Part shown: piece after piece, positions 34,251-42,662 of the stretch
Layout of the letters: each line of letters begins with the position of its first letter
How positions within the stretch are numbered: position 1 is the stretch's first letter
The notes under the pieces: generated by a model
Databases searched by the model: none
What the model was told of the DNA's origin: nothing
What the model saw: only the letters and a program-made list of their open reading frames with translations
Assembly: GCF_004341885.1 (NCBI RefSeq)
Contig: NZ_SLVX01000028.1
Span: forward strand, 1 to 45,350
Direction: 5' to 3'
Length of the DNA: 45,350 nucleotides
DNA from: Shinella granuli
GTDB lineage: Bacteria; Pseudomonadota; Alphaproteobacteria; Rhizobiales; Rhizobiaceae
Position numbers and translations under genes: made by a program

Positions 34251-35183
34251 ATGGCCATTCTTCTTCTGGCAGAACACGACAACGCAACCCTGTCCGACCA
34301 GACCGCCAAGGCGCTGACGGCCGCCACCAAGATCGGCGGCGACATTCACGTGCTGGTTGCCGGCTCCGGTGCCAAGGCCGCCGCCGACGCCGCCGCCAAG
34401 CTTTCGGGCGTTTCCAAGGTTCTGCTCGCCGACGATGCGAGCCTTGCCAACAACCTCGCCGAACCGCTCGCCGCCCTGATCATCGGCCTCGCCGACGGCT
34501 ATGACACGATCATCGCGCCCGCGACCTCCTCGGCCAAGAACGTCATGCCGCGCGTTGCGGCCCTGCTCGACGTGATGCAGGTCTCGGAGATTACCGAGGT
34601 CGTCTCGGCCGACACCTTCAAGCGCCCGCTCTATGCCGGCAACGCCATCCAGACGGTGCAGTCCACCGACGCCAAGAAGGTTATCACGGTGCGCACCGCG
34701 TCCTTTTCCCCCGCCTCCCAAGGCACGCCTGCTGCCGTTGAGTTAATCTCAACGGCAGCCCTTTCTTCACATCTTTCGAGGTTTGTTTGTGACGCCCTGT
34801 CCACCTCGGATCGTCCGGACTTGACCTCGGCCAAGATCATCATCTCGGGGGGGCGTGCGCTCGGCTCGTCGGAGAAGTTCAACGCTGTCATCCTGCCCGT
34901 CGCCGACAAGCTCGGTGCCGCCGTCGGTGCGAGCCGCGCTGCCGTCGACGCGGGCTACGCCCCGAACGACTGGCAGGTCGGCCAGACCGGCAAGGTGGTC
35001 GCGCCGCAGCTCTACATCGCGGCCGGCATTTCCGGCGCCATTCAGCATCTCGCCGGCATGAAGGATAGCAAGGTCATCGTCGCGATCAACAAGGACGAAG
35101 AGGCACCGATCTTCCAGGTCGCCGACTACGGCCTGGTCGCCGACCTGTTCGAAGCCCTGCCGGAACTGGAAAAGGCGCTCTGA
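34251..35183 (+). CDS. etfA: Electron transfer flavoprotein alpha subunit
   Basis: A 310-residue EtfA. The C-terminal FAD-binding domain is well conserved: 'TSAKIIISGGRALGSSEKFN', 'LGAAVGASRAAVDAGYAPND', 'QVGQTGKVVAPQLYIAAGIS', 'KDEEAPIFQVADYGLVADLF'. The linker between the two domains ('SFSPASQGTPAAVELISTAA', 'LSSHLSRFVCDALSTSDRPD', about residues 151-190) is unusual: base composition drops and the DNA contains a perfect 12-bp inverted repeat. The frame is intact, so the protein should fold, but this stretch looks like a replaced or drifting tract. It acts as electron shuttle with EtfB. Confidence 0.93.
   Translation: MAILLLAEHDNATLSDQTAKALTAATKIGGDIHVLVAGSGAKAAADAAAKLSGVSKVLLADDASLANNLAEPLAALIIGLADGYDTIIAPATSSAKNVMPRVAALLDVMQVSEITEVVSADTFKRPLYAGNAIQTVQSTDAKKVITVRTASFSPASQGTPAAVELISTAALSSHLSRFVCDALSTSDRPDLTSAKIIISGGRALGSSEKFNAVILPVADKLGAAVGASRAAVDAGYAPNDWQVGQTGKVVAPQLYIAAGISGAIQHLAGMKDSKVIVAINKDEEAPIFQVADYGLVADLFEALPELEKAL
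34731..34759. repeat. Perfect 12-bp inverted repeat inside etfA
   Basis: GCTGCCGTTGAG (34731-34742), loop TTAAT, CTCAACGGCAGC (34748-34759), followed by a pyrimidine stretch CCTTTCTTC. It looks like an intrinsic terminator without a clean T-run and lies in the middle of the etfA frame. Confidence 0.75.
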
Positions 35184-35188
35184 TTAGT

Positions 35189-36853
35189 ATGGAGTTGATG
35201 AAGGAACTGCCCGAACGCGAGAGCATGGAATTCGACGTGGTGATCGTCGGTGCCGGGCCTGCCGGTCTGTCGGCGGCGATCCGCCTGAAACAGGTCAATC
35301 CGGATCTGACCGTCGTCGTGCTGGAGAAGGGCTCGGAAGTCGGCGCGCACATCCTGTCCGGCGCCGTGGTCGATCCGATCGGCGTCGACAAGCTCTTGCC
35401 CGGCTGGCGCGAAGAGGCCGAACATCCGTTCAAGACCAAGGTCAAGGACGATCAGTTCCTCTTCCTCGGGCCGGCCGGGTCCATCCGTTTGCCCAACATG
35501 TTCATGCCGCCGCTGATGAACAATCACGGCAATTACATCGTCTCGCTCGGCAATGTCTGTCGCTGGCTCGCCACCCATGCCGAGGCGCTGGGTGTCGAGA
35601 TCTATCCGGGCTTTGCCGCCACCGAGCTGCTCTACAACGATGAGGGCGCGGTGATCGGCGTCGCCACCGGCGACATGGGCATCGAGAAGAACGGCGAGCC
35701 GGGCCCGGCCTATACGCGCGGCATGGAACTGCTCGGCAAGTACGTGCTGATCGGCGAGGGCGTACGCGGTTCGCTCGCCAAGCAGCTGATCGCCAAATTC
35801 GACCTGCAGAAGGATCGCGAGCCACAAAAATTCGGCATCGGTCTCAAGGAACTCTGGCAGGTCAAGCCGGAGCACCACAAGCCGGGTCTGGTACAGCACT
35901 CCTTCGGCTGGCCGCTCGACATGAAGACCGGCGGAGGCTCCTTCCTCTACCATCTCGAAGACAATCTCGTCGCGGTCGGTTTCGTCGTCCACCTGAACTA
36001 CAAGGACCCCTATCTCTATCCGTTCGAGGAGTTCCAGCGCTTCAAGACCCATCCGACGATCGCCCCGACCTTCGAAGGGGCCAAGCGCCTGTCCTATGGC
36101 GCCCGCGCCATCACCGAAGGCGGCTACCAGTCGGTGCCGAAGCTCTCCTTCCCGGGCGGCGCGCTGATCGGCTGTTCCGCCGGTCTCGTCAACGTGCCGC
36201 GCATCAAGGGCAGCCACAATGCCGTGCTGTCGGGCATGCTGGCGGCCGACAAGATCGCCGAAGCCATCGCGAGCGGCCGCGCCAATGACGAGCCGGTCGA
36301 GATCGAGAACGAATGGCGCGCAACCGATATCGGCACGGACCTGAGGCGCGTCAGAAACGTGAAGCCGCTGTGGTCGAAGCTCGGCACCGCGCTCGGCGTC
36401 GGTCTGGGCGGTCTCGACATGTGGACCAATACCCTGTTCGGCTTCTCCTTCTTCGGCACGCTGAAGCACGGCAAGACCGACGCGGCCTCGCTTGAACCGG
36501 CCGCCAAGCACAAGCCGATCGCCTATCCCAAGCCCGATGGCGTGCTCACCTTCGACCGCCTGTCGTCGGTGTTCCTGTCGAACACCAATCATGAGGAAGA
36601 CCAGCCGGTTCACCTCCAGGTCAAGGACATGGATCTGCAGAAGCGTTCGGAACTCGGCGTCTTCGCCGGTCCGTCGACCCGCTATTGCCCGGCCGGCGTC
36701 TATGAATGGGTGGAGAAGGATGGCGAACAGGTCTACGTGATCAACGCGCAGAACTGCGTCCACTGCAAGACCTGCGACATCAAGGACCCGAACCAGAACA
36801 TCAACTGGGTCCCGCCGCAGGGCGCGGAAGGTCCGGTTTATCCGAACATGTGA
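35189..36853 (+). CDS. etfQO: Electron transfer flavoprotein:ubiquinone oxidoreductase
   Basis: A 554-residue ETF-QO, full length. N-terminal FAD motif 'VVIVGAGPAGLSAAIRLKQ' (about 18-36); 'GGGSFLYHLEDNLVAVGFVV' and 'FPGGALIGCSAGLVNVPRIK' mark the second FAD segment; the [4Fe-4S] cluster ligands are Cys500 ('YCPAGVYEW') and Cys523, 526 and 529 ('CVHCKTCDIKDP'). It is a peripheral inner-membrane protein that oxidises reduced ETF and reduces ubiquinone. It starts 5 bases after etfA. Having all three genes together next to an acyl-CoA dehydrogenase operon gives the island its own electron outlet. Confidence 0.95.
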   Translation: MELMKELPERESMEFDVVIVGAGPAGLSAAIRLKQVNPDLTVVVLEKGSEVGAHILSGAVVDPIGVDKLLPGWREEAEHPFKTKVKDDQFLFLGPAGSIRLPNMFMPPLMNNHGNYIVSLGNVCRWLATHAEALGVEIYPGFAATELLYNDEGAVIGVATGDMGIEKNGEPGPAYTRGMELLGKYVLIGEGVRGSLAKQLIAKFDLQKDREPQKFGIGLKELWQVKPEHHKPGLVQHSFGWPLDMKTGGGSFLYHLEDNLVAVGFVVHLNYKDPYLYPFEEFQRFKTHPTIAPTFEGAKRLSYGARAITEGGYQSVPKLSFPGGALIGCSAGLVNVPRIKGSHNAVLSGMLAADKIAEAIASGRANDEPVEIENEWRATDIGTDLRRVRNVKPLWSKLGTALGVGLGGLDMWTNTLFGFSFFGTLKHGKTDAASLEPAAKHKPIAYPKPDGVLTFDRLSSVFLSNTNHEEDQPVHLQVKDMDLQKRSELGVFAGPSTRYCPAGVYEWVEKDGEQVYVINAQNCVHCKTCDIKDPNQNINWVPPQGAEGPVYPNM

Positions 36854-36942
36854 GGCACTCACTGGGCATCAAAGCATTACGCGTCTATGGCGCAAGGGCT
36901 GTATGTTGACACAAAGCGAAGCGCAAAGCGGGAGCGCATGGA

Positions 36943-37878
36943 TTGGAACTTAGGCAGCTAAGATACCTCGTTACCGCGGTCGAATGTGGAAGCCTGGGCA
37001 AGGCGGCGGCGCAGCTTGGAATGGCAACGTCAGCCTTGAGTCAACAGATAAGTCGTCTTGAAAGCGAGTTGTCGGTACGTCTGCTTGTACGGGGGGCTTC
37101 GGGTGTTACGACAACAGAAGCAGGCGCTACGTTCTGTCAACATGCCACGCTGGCGCTTCGACATATCGATGCTGCTGCGGTGACGGCCCAGGGCGCGCGC
37201 CTCGCGGGTGTCGTCTCGCTGGGATTGGCGCCGACTACGGCTTCGGTTTTAGCGCTGCCGCTCATTAAAGCGATGGCGCGCCATTACCCGAACATCCGTC
37301 TGCAACTCGTCGAGGGCATGTCGGGTCACCTTGCCGGAATGCTTAAACAGCGCCAGATCGATCTCGCCATTCTCTTTAATCACGAGACGGTGACGTTCGC
37401 AAAAAGTGAAGCCATTCCTCTGCTTGACGAGAGCCTTTTTCTCATCGGCCCGGCAGGCGAAGAAGGAGCTGAAGGCACAGAGAATCGCGTTACTCTTGCG
37501 GAACTGTCGGGACTTGCGCTTGTGTTGCCGAGCAAAGGGCATGGTCTGAGAGCAAGTCTTGACCGCGCCTTCGCTGCCGCAAAAGTGACACCTAATATTG
37601 TCATGGAAATAGACTCCCTGGCTGTCATCATGGATGTCGTGTCTTCCGGGCTTGGGCACACCATCCAGCCTGGAGCCGCGCTCGCCCGTTCACCAGTACG
37701 AAGCTTATCCGTTCGCGCAATTTCCGATGCGGGTGTTCATCGAACCAATCTCCTGGCCAACCTGCCCGAGCACGAGCTCTCCCCTGCCTCGCTCGCGTTG
37801 CGAGCGCAATTGCGCAAGGTGGTCGCGGGGCTTGTCCGCGACGGTCGGTGGCTCGGAGCTAGTCTTCATGAACAGTGA
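36943..37878 (+). CDS. LysR-family regulator (TcuR-like)
   Basis: A 311-residue LysR-type regulator. The N-terminal winged helix-turn-helix reads 'MELRQLRYLVTAVECGSLGK', 'LSQQISRLESELSVRLLVRG'; the C-terminal part is the periplasmic-binding-like effector domain. The start is a TTG at 36943: it gives the standard 'M-E-L-R-Q-L-R' opening and GGGAG lies upstream, whereas the nearby ATG at 36938 is out of frame. It is encoded just before tcuA and tcuB on the same strand, as tcuR is in Salmonella, so tricarballylate is the likely effector. About 80 bp separate it from tcuA. Confidence 0.82.
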   Translation: MELRQLRYLVTAVECGSLGKAAAQLGMATSALSQQISRLESELSVRLLVRGASGVTTTEAGATFCQHATLALRHIDAAAVTAQGARLAGVVSLGLAPTTASVLALPLIKAMARHYPNIRLQLVEGMSGHLAGMLKQRQIDLAILFNHETVTFAKSEAIPLLDESLFLIGPAGEEGAEGTENRVTLAELSGLALVLPSKGHGLRASLDRAFAAAKVTPNIVMEIDSLAVIMDVVSSGLGHTIQPGAALARSPVRSLSVRAISDAGVHRTNLLANLPEHELSPASLALRAQLRKVVAGLVRDGRWLGASLHEQ

Positions 37879-37959
37879 AGGTATCTTCATGATTTGCTGA
37901 TGGTCGCGGTCCGCCGGCTTGCCTAAAGGTTGGCCGAGACTTTTCAGGAGATACGAATC

Positions 37960-39348
37960 GTGGTCGACGTTCTTATTGTTGGGGGTGGGAACGCGGCGCT
38001 TTGCGCGGCGCTGATGGCTCGGGAGGCAGGCGCTTCCGTCTTGATGCTGGAGGCGTCGCCAAAGGAGTGGAGGGGCGGGAACTCCCAGCACACCCGCAAT
38101 CTGCGTTGCATGCATGACGCCCCGCAGGATGTTCTTGTTGAGGCCTACCCTGAAGAAGAGTATTGGCAGGATCTCCTCAAGGTGACCGGAGGGGAGACCA
38201 ACGAGCATCTGGCCCGCCTGGTGATCCGCGCTTCCTCGAACTGTCGTGACTGGATGCGGCGGCACGGCGTACGCTTCCAGCCGCCGCTGTCGGGCGCACT
38301 GCACGTCGCGCGGACGAATGCCTTCTTCATGGGAGGCGGCAAGGCGCTTGTGAATGCCTACTACCGAAGCGCCGAGGCCCTGGGTGTGAAGGTGCGCTAC
38401 AACACACCTGTCACAGATGTACTCCTCGAAGGTGACCGGTTCGTGGGCGTTGTCACTGGATCTGGTGAGAGGATCACGGCGAAGGCTTGCGTTCTTGCCG
38501 CCGGAGGCTTCGAATCCAATCGCGAGTGGCTGCGCGAAGCTTGGGGGCGTAATGACCGCGGTGAATGGCCTGCGGACAACTTCCTCATTCGAGGCACACG
38601 CTTCAATCAGGGCGTTCTGCTGAAGTGTATGATGAAAGCTGGGGCGGACATGATCGGCGATCCGTCCCAGGGGCATTGTGTTGCCATAGATGCGCGCGCA
38701 CCGCTTTATGATGGTGGCATCTGTACGCGTATCGATTGCGTTTCGCTGGGCGTCGTCGTCAATCAGGAAGGTTGCCGTTTCTACGACGAGGGAGAGGATT
38801 TCTGGCCGAAACGCTATGCTATCTGGGGACGGCTCGTCGCTCAACAGGCGGGTCAGATCGGATACTCGATCATCGACAGAAAAGTGATCGGCAGATTTAT
38901 GCCGCCCGTCTTTCCAGGTGTGATCGCCGATAGCTTGCCCGAGCTTGCGACAAAGCTGGCACTTCCGGTCGAGACGTTCATGCGGACGATTGACGGCTAC
39001 AATGCCGCTTGTCGCCCCGGGGTTTTCGATCACACGGTTCTGGATGACTGCAGGACGGAAGGTGTGGTTCCTGCAAAGACCCACTGGGCCCAGAAGATCG
39101 ATACCCCACCCTTCTATGGCTATGCGCTGAGACCCGGCATTACGTTCACCTATCTTTCCCTCAAGGTCGATGACACTGCCGCAGTGCGGTTCGCCGACAG
39201 GCCTAGCCCGAACCTGTTCGTAGCAGGTGAGATGATGGCCGGAAACGTGCTCGGTAAAGGATACACGGCGGGTGTGGGCATGAGCATCGGCACGGCTTTT
39301 GGCCGGATTGCCGGAACGCGTGCGGCTGCGGCGGCGCAGGCGGCGTAA
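37960..39348 (+). CDS. tcuA: FAD-dependent tricarballylate dehydrogenase
   Basis: A 462-residue flavoprotein of the FAD_binding_2 group. It opens with 'VDVLIVGGGNAALCAALMAR', then 'WRGGNSQHTRNLRCMHDAP', which is characteristic of TcuA, and closes with 'PNLFVAGEMMAGNVLGKGYT' and 'GVGMSIGTAFGRIAG'. TcuA oxidises tricarballylate to cis-aconitate, feeding the citric acid cycle. I place the start at the GTG 37960 because CAGGAG lies 9 bases upstream and the FAD motif then begins at residue 3; a TTG 30 bases upstream is an alternative. tcuB follows after 18 bases. Confidence 0.88.
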   Translation: MVDVLIVGGGNAALCAALMAREAGASVLMLEASPKEWRGGNSQHTRNLRCMHDAPQDVLVEAYPEEEYWQDLLKVTGGETNEHLARLVIRASSNCRDWMRRHGVRFQPPLSGALHVARTNAFFMGGGKALVNAYYRSAEALGVKVRYNTPVTDVLLEGDRFVGVVTGSGERITAKACVLAAGGFESNREWLREAWGRNDRGEWPADNFLIRGTRFNQGVLLKCMMKAGADMIGDPSQGHCVAIDARAPLYDGGICTRIDCVSLGVVVNQEGCRFYDEGEDFWPKRYAIWGRLVAQQAGQIGYSIIDRKVIGRFMPPVFPGVIADSLPELATKLALPVETFMRTIDGYNAACRPGVFDHTVLDDCRTEGVVPAKTHWAQKIDTPPFYGYALRPGITFTYLSLKVDDTAAVRFADRPSPNLFVAGEMMAGNVLGKGYTAGVGMSIGTAFGRIAGTRAAAAAQAA

Positions 39349-39366
39349 ATTACCGGGAGACACAAA

Positions 39367-40527
39367 ATGTCCGCTATCGACACTCTGAGTGACCTCGCTG
39401 ACCAGGCGAAACGCGAACTGGACGCCAATGCGGGCGAGGTCGACCGTATTCTCCACATTTGCAACGCCTGCCGATATTGTGAGAGTTTCTGCGCGGTTTT
39501 TCCGGCAATGACCCGGAGACTGGATTTCAACGTGGCGGACGCGCATTATCTGGCAAATCTGTGCCACAACTGTTCGGCATGTCTATACGCCTGCCAGTAC
39601 GCACCGCCGCATGAATTCGGCGTGAATGTTCCGAAAACCTTGGCCCAGGTCCGCCGGCACACATACATTGAGTATGCATTCCCGAAAGCATTCGGTGAGC
39701 TGTATCGGCGCAACGGCCTGACGATTGCCATGGCGGTCAGTCTGGGCGTTGCGGCGTTCCTGATCGCCACCATCATGATCAGGGGTAGCCTGTTCGTCCA
39801 TGGTCTGGAAGGGGAGTTCTACGCGATCTTTCCGCACAACATGCTGGCTGGGGTGTTCGGGGCAGCTTCATTGTTTTCCGTCGTTGCGCTCGCGATAGGT
39901 GTGACACGTTTCTGGCGGCAGGTCTCCGAACCCGGAAAACCCGTCCCGCTGGCGAACGCGGTCGGTGAGGCGACGAGGTCGGCGTTAACCCTCCGATACC
40001 TGGACGGCGGTCACGGTGATGGCTGTAACAACGAGGACGATGCCTTCACGCTGTGGCGCCGCCGCTTCCACCACCTAACATTCTACGGCTTCATGCTGTG
40101 CTTCGCCTCTACGTCGGTGGCGACACTCTACCATTATATCTTCGGCCTGGAGGCCCCGTATCGGATCAGCAGCCTTCCGGTTGTCCTCGGTACATTTGGC
40201 GGCATCGGCCTCCTAATAGGCCCGGCGGGACTCTTCTGGTTGAATATGCGTCGTAACCCGTTGCAGATCGACGAGAGGCAAAAAACCATGGATCGTGGTT
40301 TCATAGCGCTTCTGTTCTCCATCAGTCTTACGGGCCTGATCCTGCTCGCCTGGCGCGACAGTTCGGCAATGCCGTTGCTTCTCGCCGTTCACCTAGGTTT
40401 TGTGATGGGTCTGTTTATGACGCTGCCTTACGGCAAATTCGCTCACGGGATCTTCCGTTGTGCCGCACTGCTCAAATACAGCATCGAAAAACGGCGGCCG
40501 AACCCCGTGCAGGCAGGTGCCGATTGA
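39367..40527 (+). CDS. tcuB: Tricarballylate utilization protein, Fe-S/membrane electron carrier
   Basis: A 386-residue protein with two cysteine clusters of ferredoxin type (Cys32, 35, 38, 42 and Cys66, 69, 72, 76) in the N-terminal soluble part and five or six hydrophobic segments behind it. The layout and stretches such as '[18 protein letters not shown]' and '[20 protein letters not shown]' match TcuB/CitB. It re-oxidises the FADH2 of TcuA and passes electrons to the quinone pool. No tcuC (transporter) gene follows; the operon ends at insertion-sequence debris, so uptake must rely on another system, perhaps the TTT genes nearby. Confidence 0.88.
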   Translation: MSAIDTLSDLADQAKRELDANAGEVDRILHICNACRYCESFCAVFPAMTRRLDFNVADAHYLANLCHNCSACLYACQYAPPHEFGVNVPKTLAQVRRHTYIEYAFPKAFGELYRRNGLTIAMAVSLGVAAFLIATIMIRGSLFVHGLEGEFYAIFPHNMLAGVFGAASLFSVVALAIGVTRFWRQVSEPGKPVPLANAVGEATRSALTLRYLDGGHGDGCNNEDDAFTLWRRRFHHLTFYGFMLCFASTSVATLYHYIFGLEAPYRISSLPVVLGTFGGIGLLIGPAGLFWLNMRRNPLQIDERQKTMDRGFIALLFSISLTGLILLAWRDSSAMPLLLAVHLGFVMGLFMTLPYGKFAHGIFRCAALLKYSIEKRRPNPVQAGAD

Positions 40528-40562
40528 CACATGATTAAGGGCCGCTGCTCGGCAGAGCGGCG

Positions 40563-40708
40563 GCCGGGACCTCGTTACCTGAGTCGTTCTGACGCGTGTC
40601 GCCAAGGGTCAGGAACCAGTGCTGGTTCAGGCACTCGGCGCGAAACTTGCCGTTGAACGATTCGATGTAGGCGTTGTCTGTCGGTTTGCTCGGCCGTGAG
40701 AAGTCGAG
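40563..40708 (-). pseudogene. IS3-family transposase OrfB fragment
   Basis: The minus strand reads 'LDFSRPSKPTDNAYIESFNG' and 'KFRAECLNQHWFLTLGDTRQ', the C-terminal part of an IS3 (IS407/IS51-like) OrfB around the catalytic Glu. It has no N-terminal part and loses the frame near 40575. It abuts an IS21 fragment at about 40710. Confidence 0.75.
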
Positions 40709-40718
40709 AACGACAAGC

Positions 40719-40787
40719 GTCTTCGGCGACGCAAAGATGACCACCGCGCTGCTCGACAGGCTCACCCACCACTGCCACATCCTCGAA
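40719..40787 (+). pseudogene. IS21-family IstB fragment
   Basis: 'VFGDAKMTTALLDRLTHHCH' followed by 'ILE' is the C-terminal signature of the IS21 helper ATPase IstB. Only 23 codons remain, wedged between the IS3 fragment and the ISL3 element. The following 95 bases to 40882 hold nothing I recognise. Confidence 0.7.
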
Positions 40788-40882
40788 CAGCTCGGCCCAT
40801 CAGCCCAAAATAACGAAGGAGAAACGCAGGAACTTGACCCCGACCAACAACACGAACGATACCTAAAGGCGGGTCAATTCTC

Positions 40883-42511
40883 GGCTCTGACGCACTTTTG
40901 CTGGCGTCGGAGCTTACGCTGCACCGATCAATCGGGCCTGCAGCAGATCAAGTTTGGCTCGCCCATACATTTGGCGTTTGATAAGCTTCAATCGTGTGAC
41001 CTGACCTTCCGTCTGTCCGTTCGACCAAGGTGAGAGAATTGCGTTTCGCACGGCGTCGAGATCTTTCGCAACGCCACCGGCAAACGATCCGACCAGGCTG
41101 TTCTTGGCAGCTGCAACCCATTCATCCAGCTTTCGCGCTGTTTTCGAACGGATCATGGATTGGAACTCGCCGATGGCCGCACGGGCGACTATCAGTTCCG
41201 GAACGTTCACTTCGATAGCCGCAACCAGGATCGCTTCAGGTTTCGCCAAGTCATCGCGCGCGGTTGTCATCAACCGGGCGATGACCCGGGCCGATGGCGT
41301 TCGCGCAAGCCCGCTCTGGTTGGCTTTCTCCGCAAGACGGCGCCGCTGAGCCCATTGGGAGACGACACCGCTCTGTCCCGGAAAGCCTTTCGCTTTCATC
41401 TCCCGCCAGAGCGCCAAGGCGTTCCGCACGCCTTCGTCCCAGCGGCCGTTGAGCCACGGCAGCCAGCTATCCAATGAGCTGGGCCGTGTCCGGAAGACAT
41501 CGAGGCGCTGGCCCCTCAGAACGTCGCGGACAATCTTCCGACTATGGCCGGTTTGCCGGACTATTTGTCGAATTGAAGTTCCCTTCTTCGACATCTCCCG
41601 GATCGCCTCGTTTGTTTCCTGGCGGCGCAGATATCCCTCGTACTGCAGTTTTTCAGCGTAGGTTAAAAGCTTCGGGTCAACGACATTGCTGCCGACCGCC
41701 TGCCTGATCTGGCGCATCGACTTGCCGACTGCATCGAGGAAGGCCCGGCTGGAATTCTCCATCAGGTGCCAGCGATCGGCGACCTGCTCGGCATTGGGCA
41801 AGGCCTTCGCTATGGCCTCACCATAGCCACCGCCTCGATCGCGAGCGACGATCGATATCGACGGATGCTCGGCAAGCCATCTCCGAGACGTATCCAGCGC
41901 ACGATCCGGCAACAGGGTGACAGGCCTCCGCCGCTCTAGATCACAAACGATCGTTCCATAGGTCTGGCCGCGCCTGAAGGCAAAGTCATCAATGCCTATG
42001 ACGGTGAGTTCATCGTTCTGGTCAGCAATGCGGCGGCGAACCACCCGCAGCAGCGTGTCGTTGCTCACCGGAACCATCAAACGATTGGCAAAGCCGGCAG
42101 CAGGTCTTCCGCCCAGCGCCAAGCCGAGGTGGTGAACAATTGTCTCTAGCCGCTGGGTGCGCCGGCCATACCGAGCCAAGACGCCGCTATCAAACTGCTC
42201 GCAGAAGATGCGCCGTCCGCAAAGAACTGCATCGCACCAGAACCGACGCGCCACGATCGTCAATTCTACTCGCCGGCCGCAGAGGGGAAGATCAGCTGGC
42301 CGTCGCAGATATCTGCTTTGCACCCTCCGGCTTGGTCGTCCGCAGTCCGGACAAGACCCTGAGGGATAGCGTGATCGGAGCCGAACTTGAACGCATTCCC
42401 CAACAACCATCACTTCGTCTACTGCAAAGCCAGGCGGCGCTACCTGCGGTTTCCGTTCCAAGGTGCTTGGACGACAGCTCGTCCGAGGTGAAGCTTGTGC
42501 GCAGAGTGGCT
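40883..42511 (-). mobile_element. ISL3-family insertion sequence
   Basis: The 3' terminus at 40883 (GGCTCTGACGCAC read inward) is fixed by comparison with the fragment at 17353-17563, where homology stops at the same base. The other end is less certain: CCACTCTGCGCACAAGC, read inward from about 42511, shares CTCTG.CGCAC and a later TCGGA with it and may be the opposite inverted repeat. If so the transposase start lies inside this border. Confidence 0.65.
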
Positions 42512-42569
42512 GTTGCCCGATGCGACGAACGCGAACTGGATAACGACAGTAGCATGGTGGATGCCTCAC
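40914..42569 (-). CDS. ISL3-family transposase
   Basis: Up to 551 residues. The N-terminal zinc finger is 'CPDCGRPSRRVQSRYLRRPA' with the second half 'FWCDAVLCGRRIFCEQF'; then 'LALGGRPAAGFANRLMVPVS', the DDE domain starting 'TVIGIDDFAFRRGQTYGTIV', 'ISIVARDRGGGYGEAIAKAL', 'ADRWHLMENSSRAFLDA', and the final 'SPWSNGQTEGQVTRLKLIKR' with the catalytic Glu. These are hallmarks of ISL3. The GTG at 42569 is the furthest start; since the first 40 residues do not look like the family, a start nearer 'PPGFAVDEVMVV' (about 42440) is probable. The gene is uninterrupted and may be active. Confidence 0.9.
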   Translation of the reverse strand: MRHPPCYCRYPVRVRRIGQQPLCAQASPRTSCRPSTLERKPQVAPPGFAVDEVMVVGECVQVRLRSRYPSGSCPDCGRPSRRVQSRYLRRPADLPLCGRRVELTIVARRFWCDAVLCGRRIFCEQFDSGVLARYGRRTQRLETIVHHLGLALGGRPAAGFANRLMVPVSNDTLLRVVRRRIADQNDELTVIGIDDFAFRRGQTYGTIVCDLERRRPVTLLPDRALDTSRRWLAEHPSISIVARDRGGGYGEAIAKALPNAEQVADRWHLMENSSRAFLDAVGKSMRQIRQAVGSNVVDPKLLTYAEKLQYEGYLRRQETNEAIREMSKKGTSIRQIVRQTGHSRKIVRDVLRGQRLDVFRTRPSSLDSWLPWLNGRWDEGVRNALALWREMKAKGFPGQSGVVSQWAQRRRLAEKANQSGLARTPSARVIARLMTTARDDLAKPEAILVAAIEVNVPELIVARAAIGEFQSMIRSKTARKLDEWVAAAKNSLVGSFAGGVAKDLDAVRNAILSPWSNGQTEGQVTRLKLIKRQMYGRAKLDLLQARLIGAA

Positions 42570-42662
42570 CGATCAGTTGCATTGGAGGGGCTTTAAGACC
42601 ATTGAACCTGACGAAACGCACGATAGGATGCGAAACGAAACGAAATCCGGGCCTGCAAGTCA

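Noticed and set aside
35126-36862. A 578-codon open frame antisense to the ETF:quinone oxidoreductase gene
   Set aside because: It mirrors the GC-rich third-position pattern of the sense gene, has no recognisable domain, and the sense protein is complete and strongly conserved.
37705-39567. A 620-codon antisense frame across tcuA
   Set aside because: It is opposite a well-conserved flavoprotein with full motifs, and extends into parts of the LysR and tcuB genes, which is typical of shadow frames.
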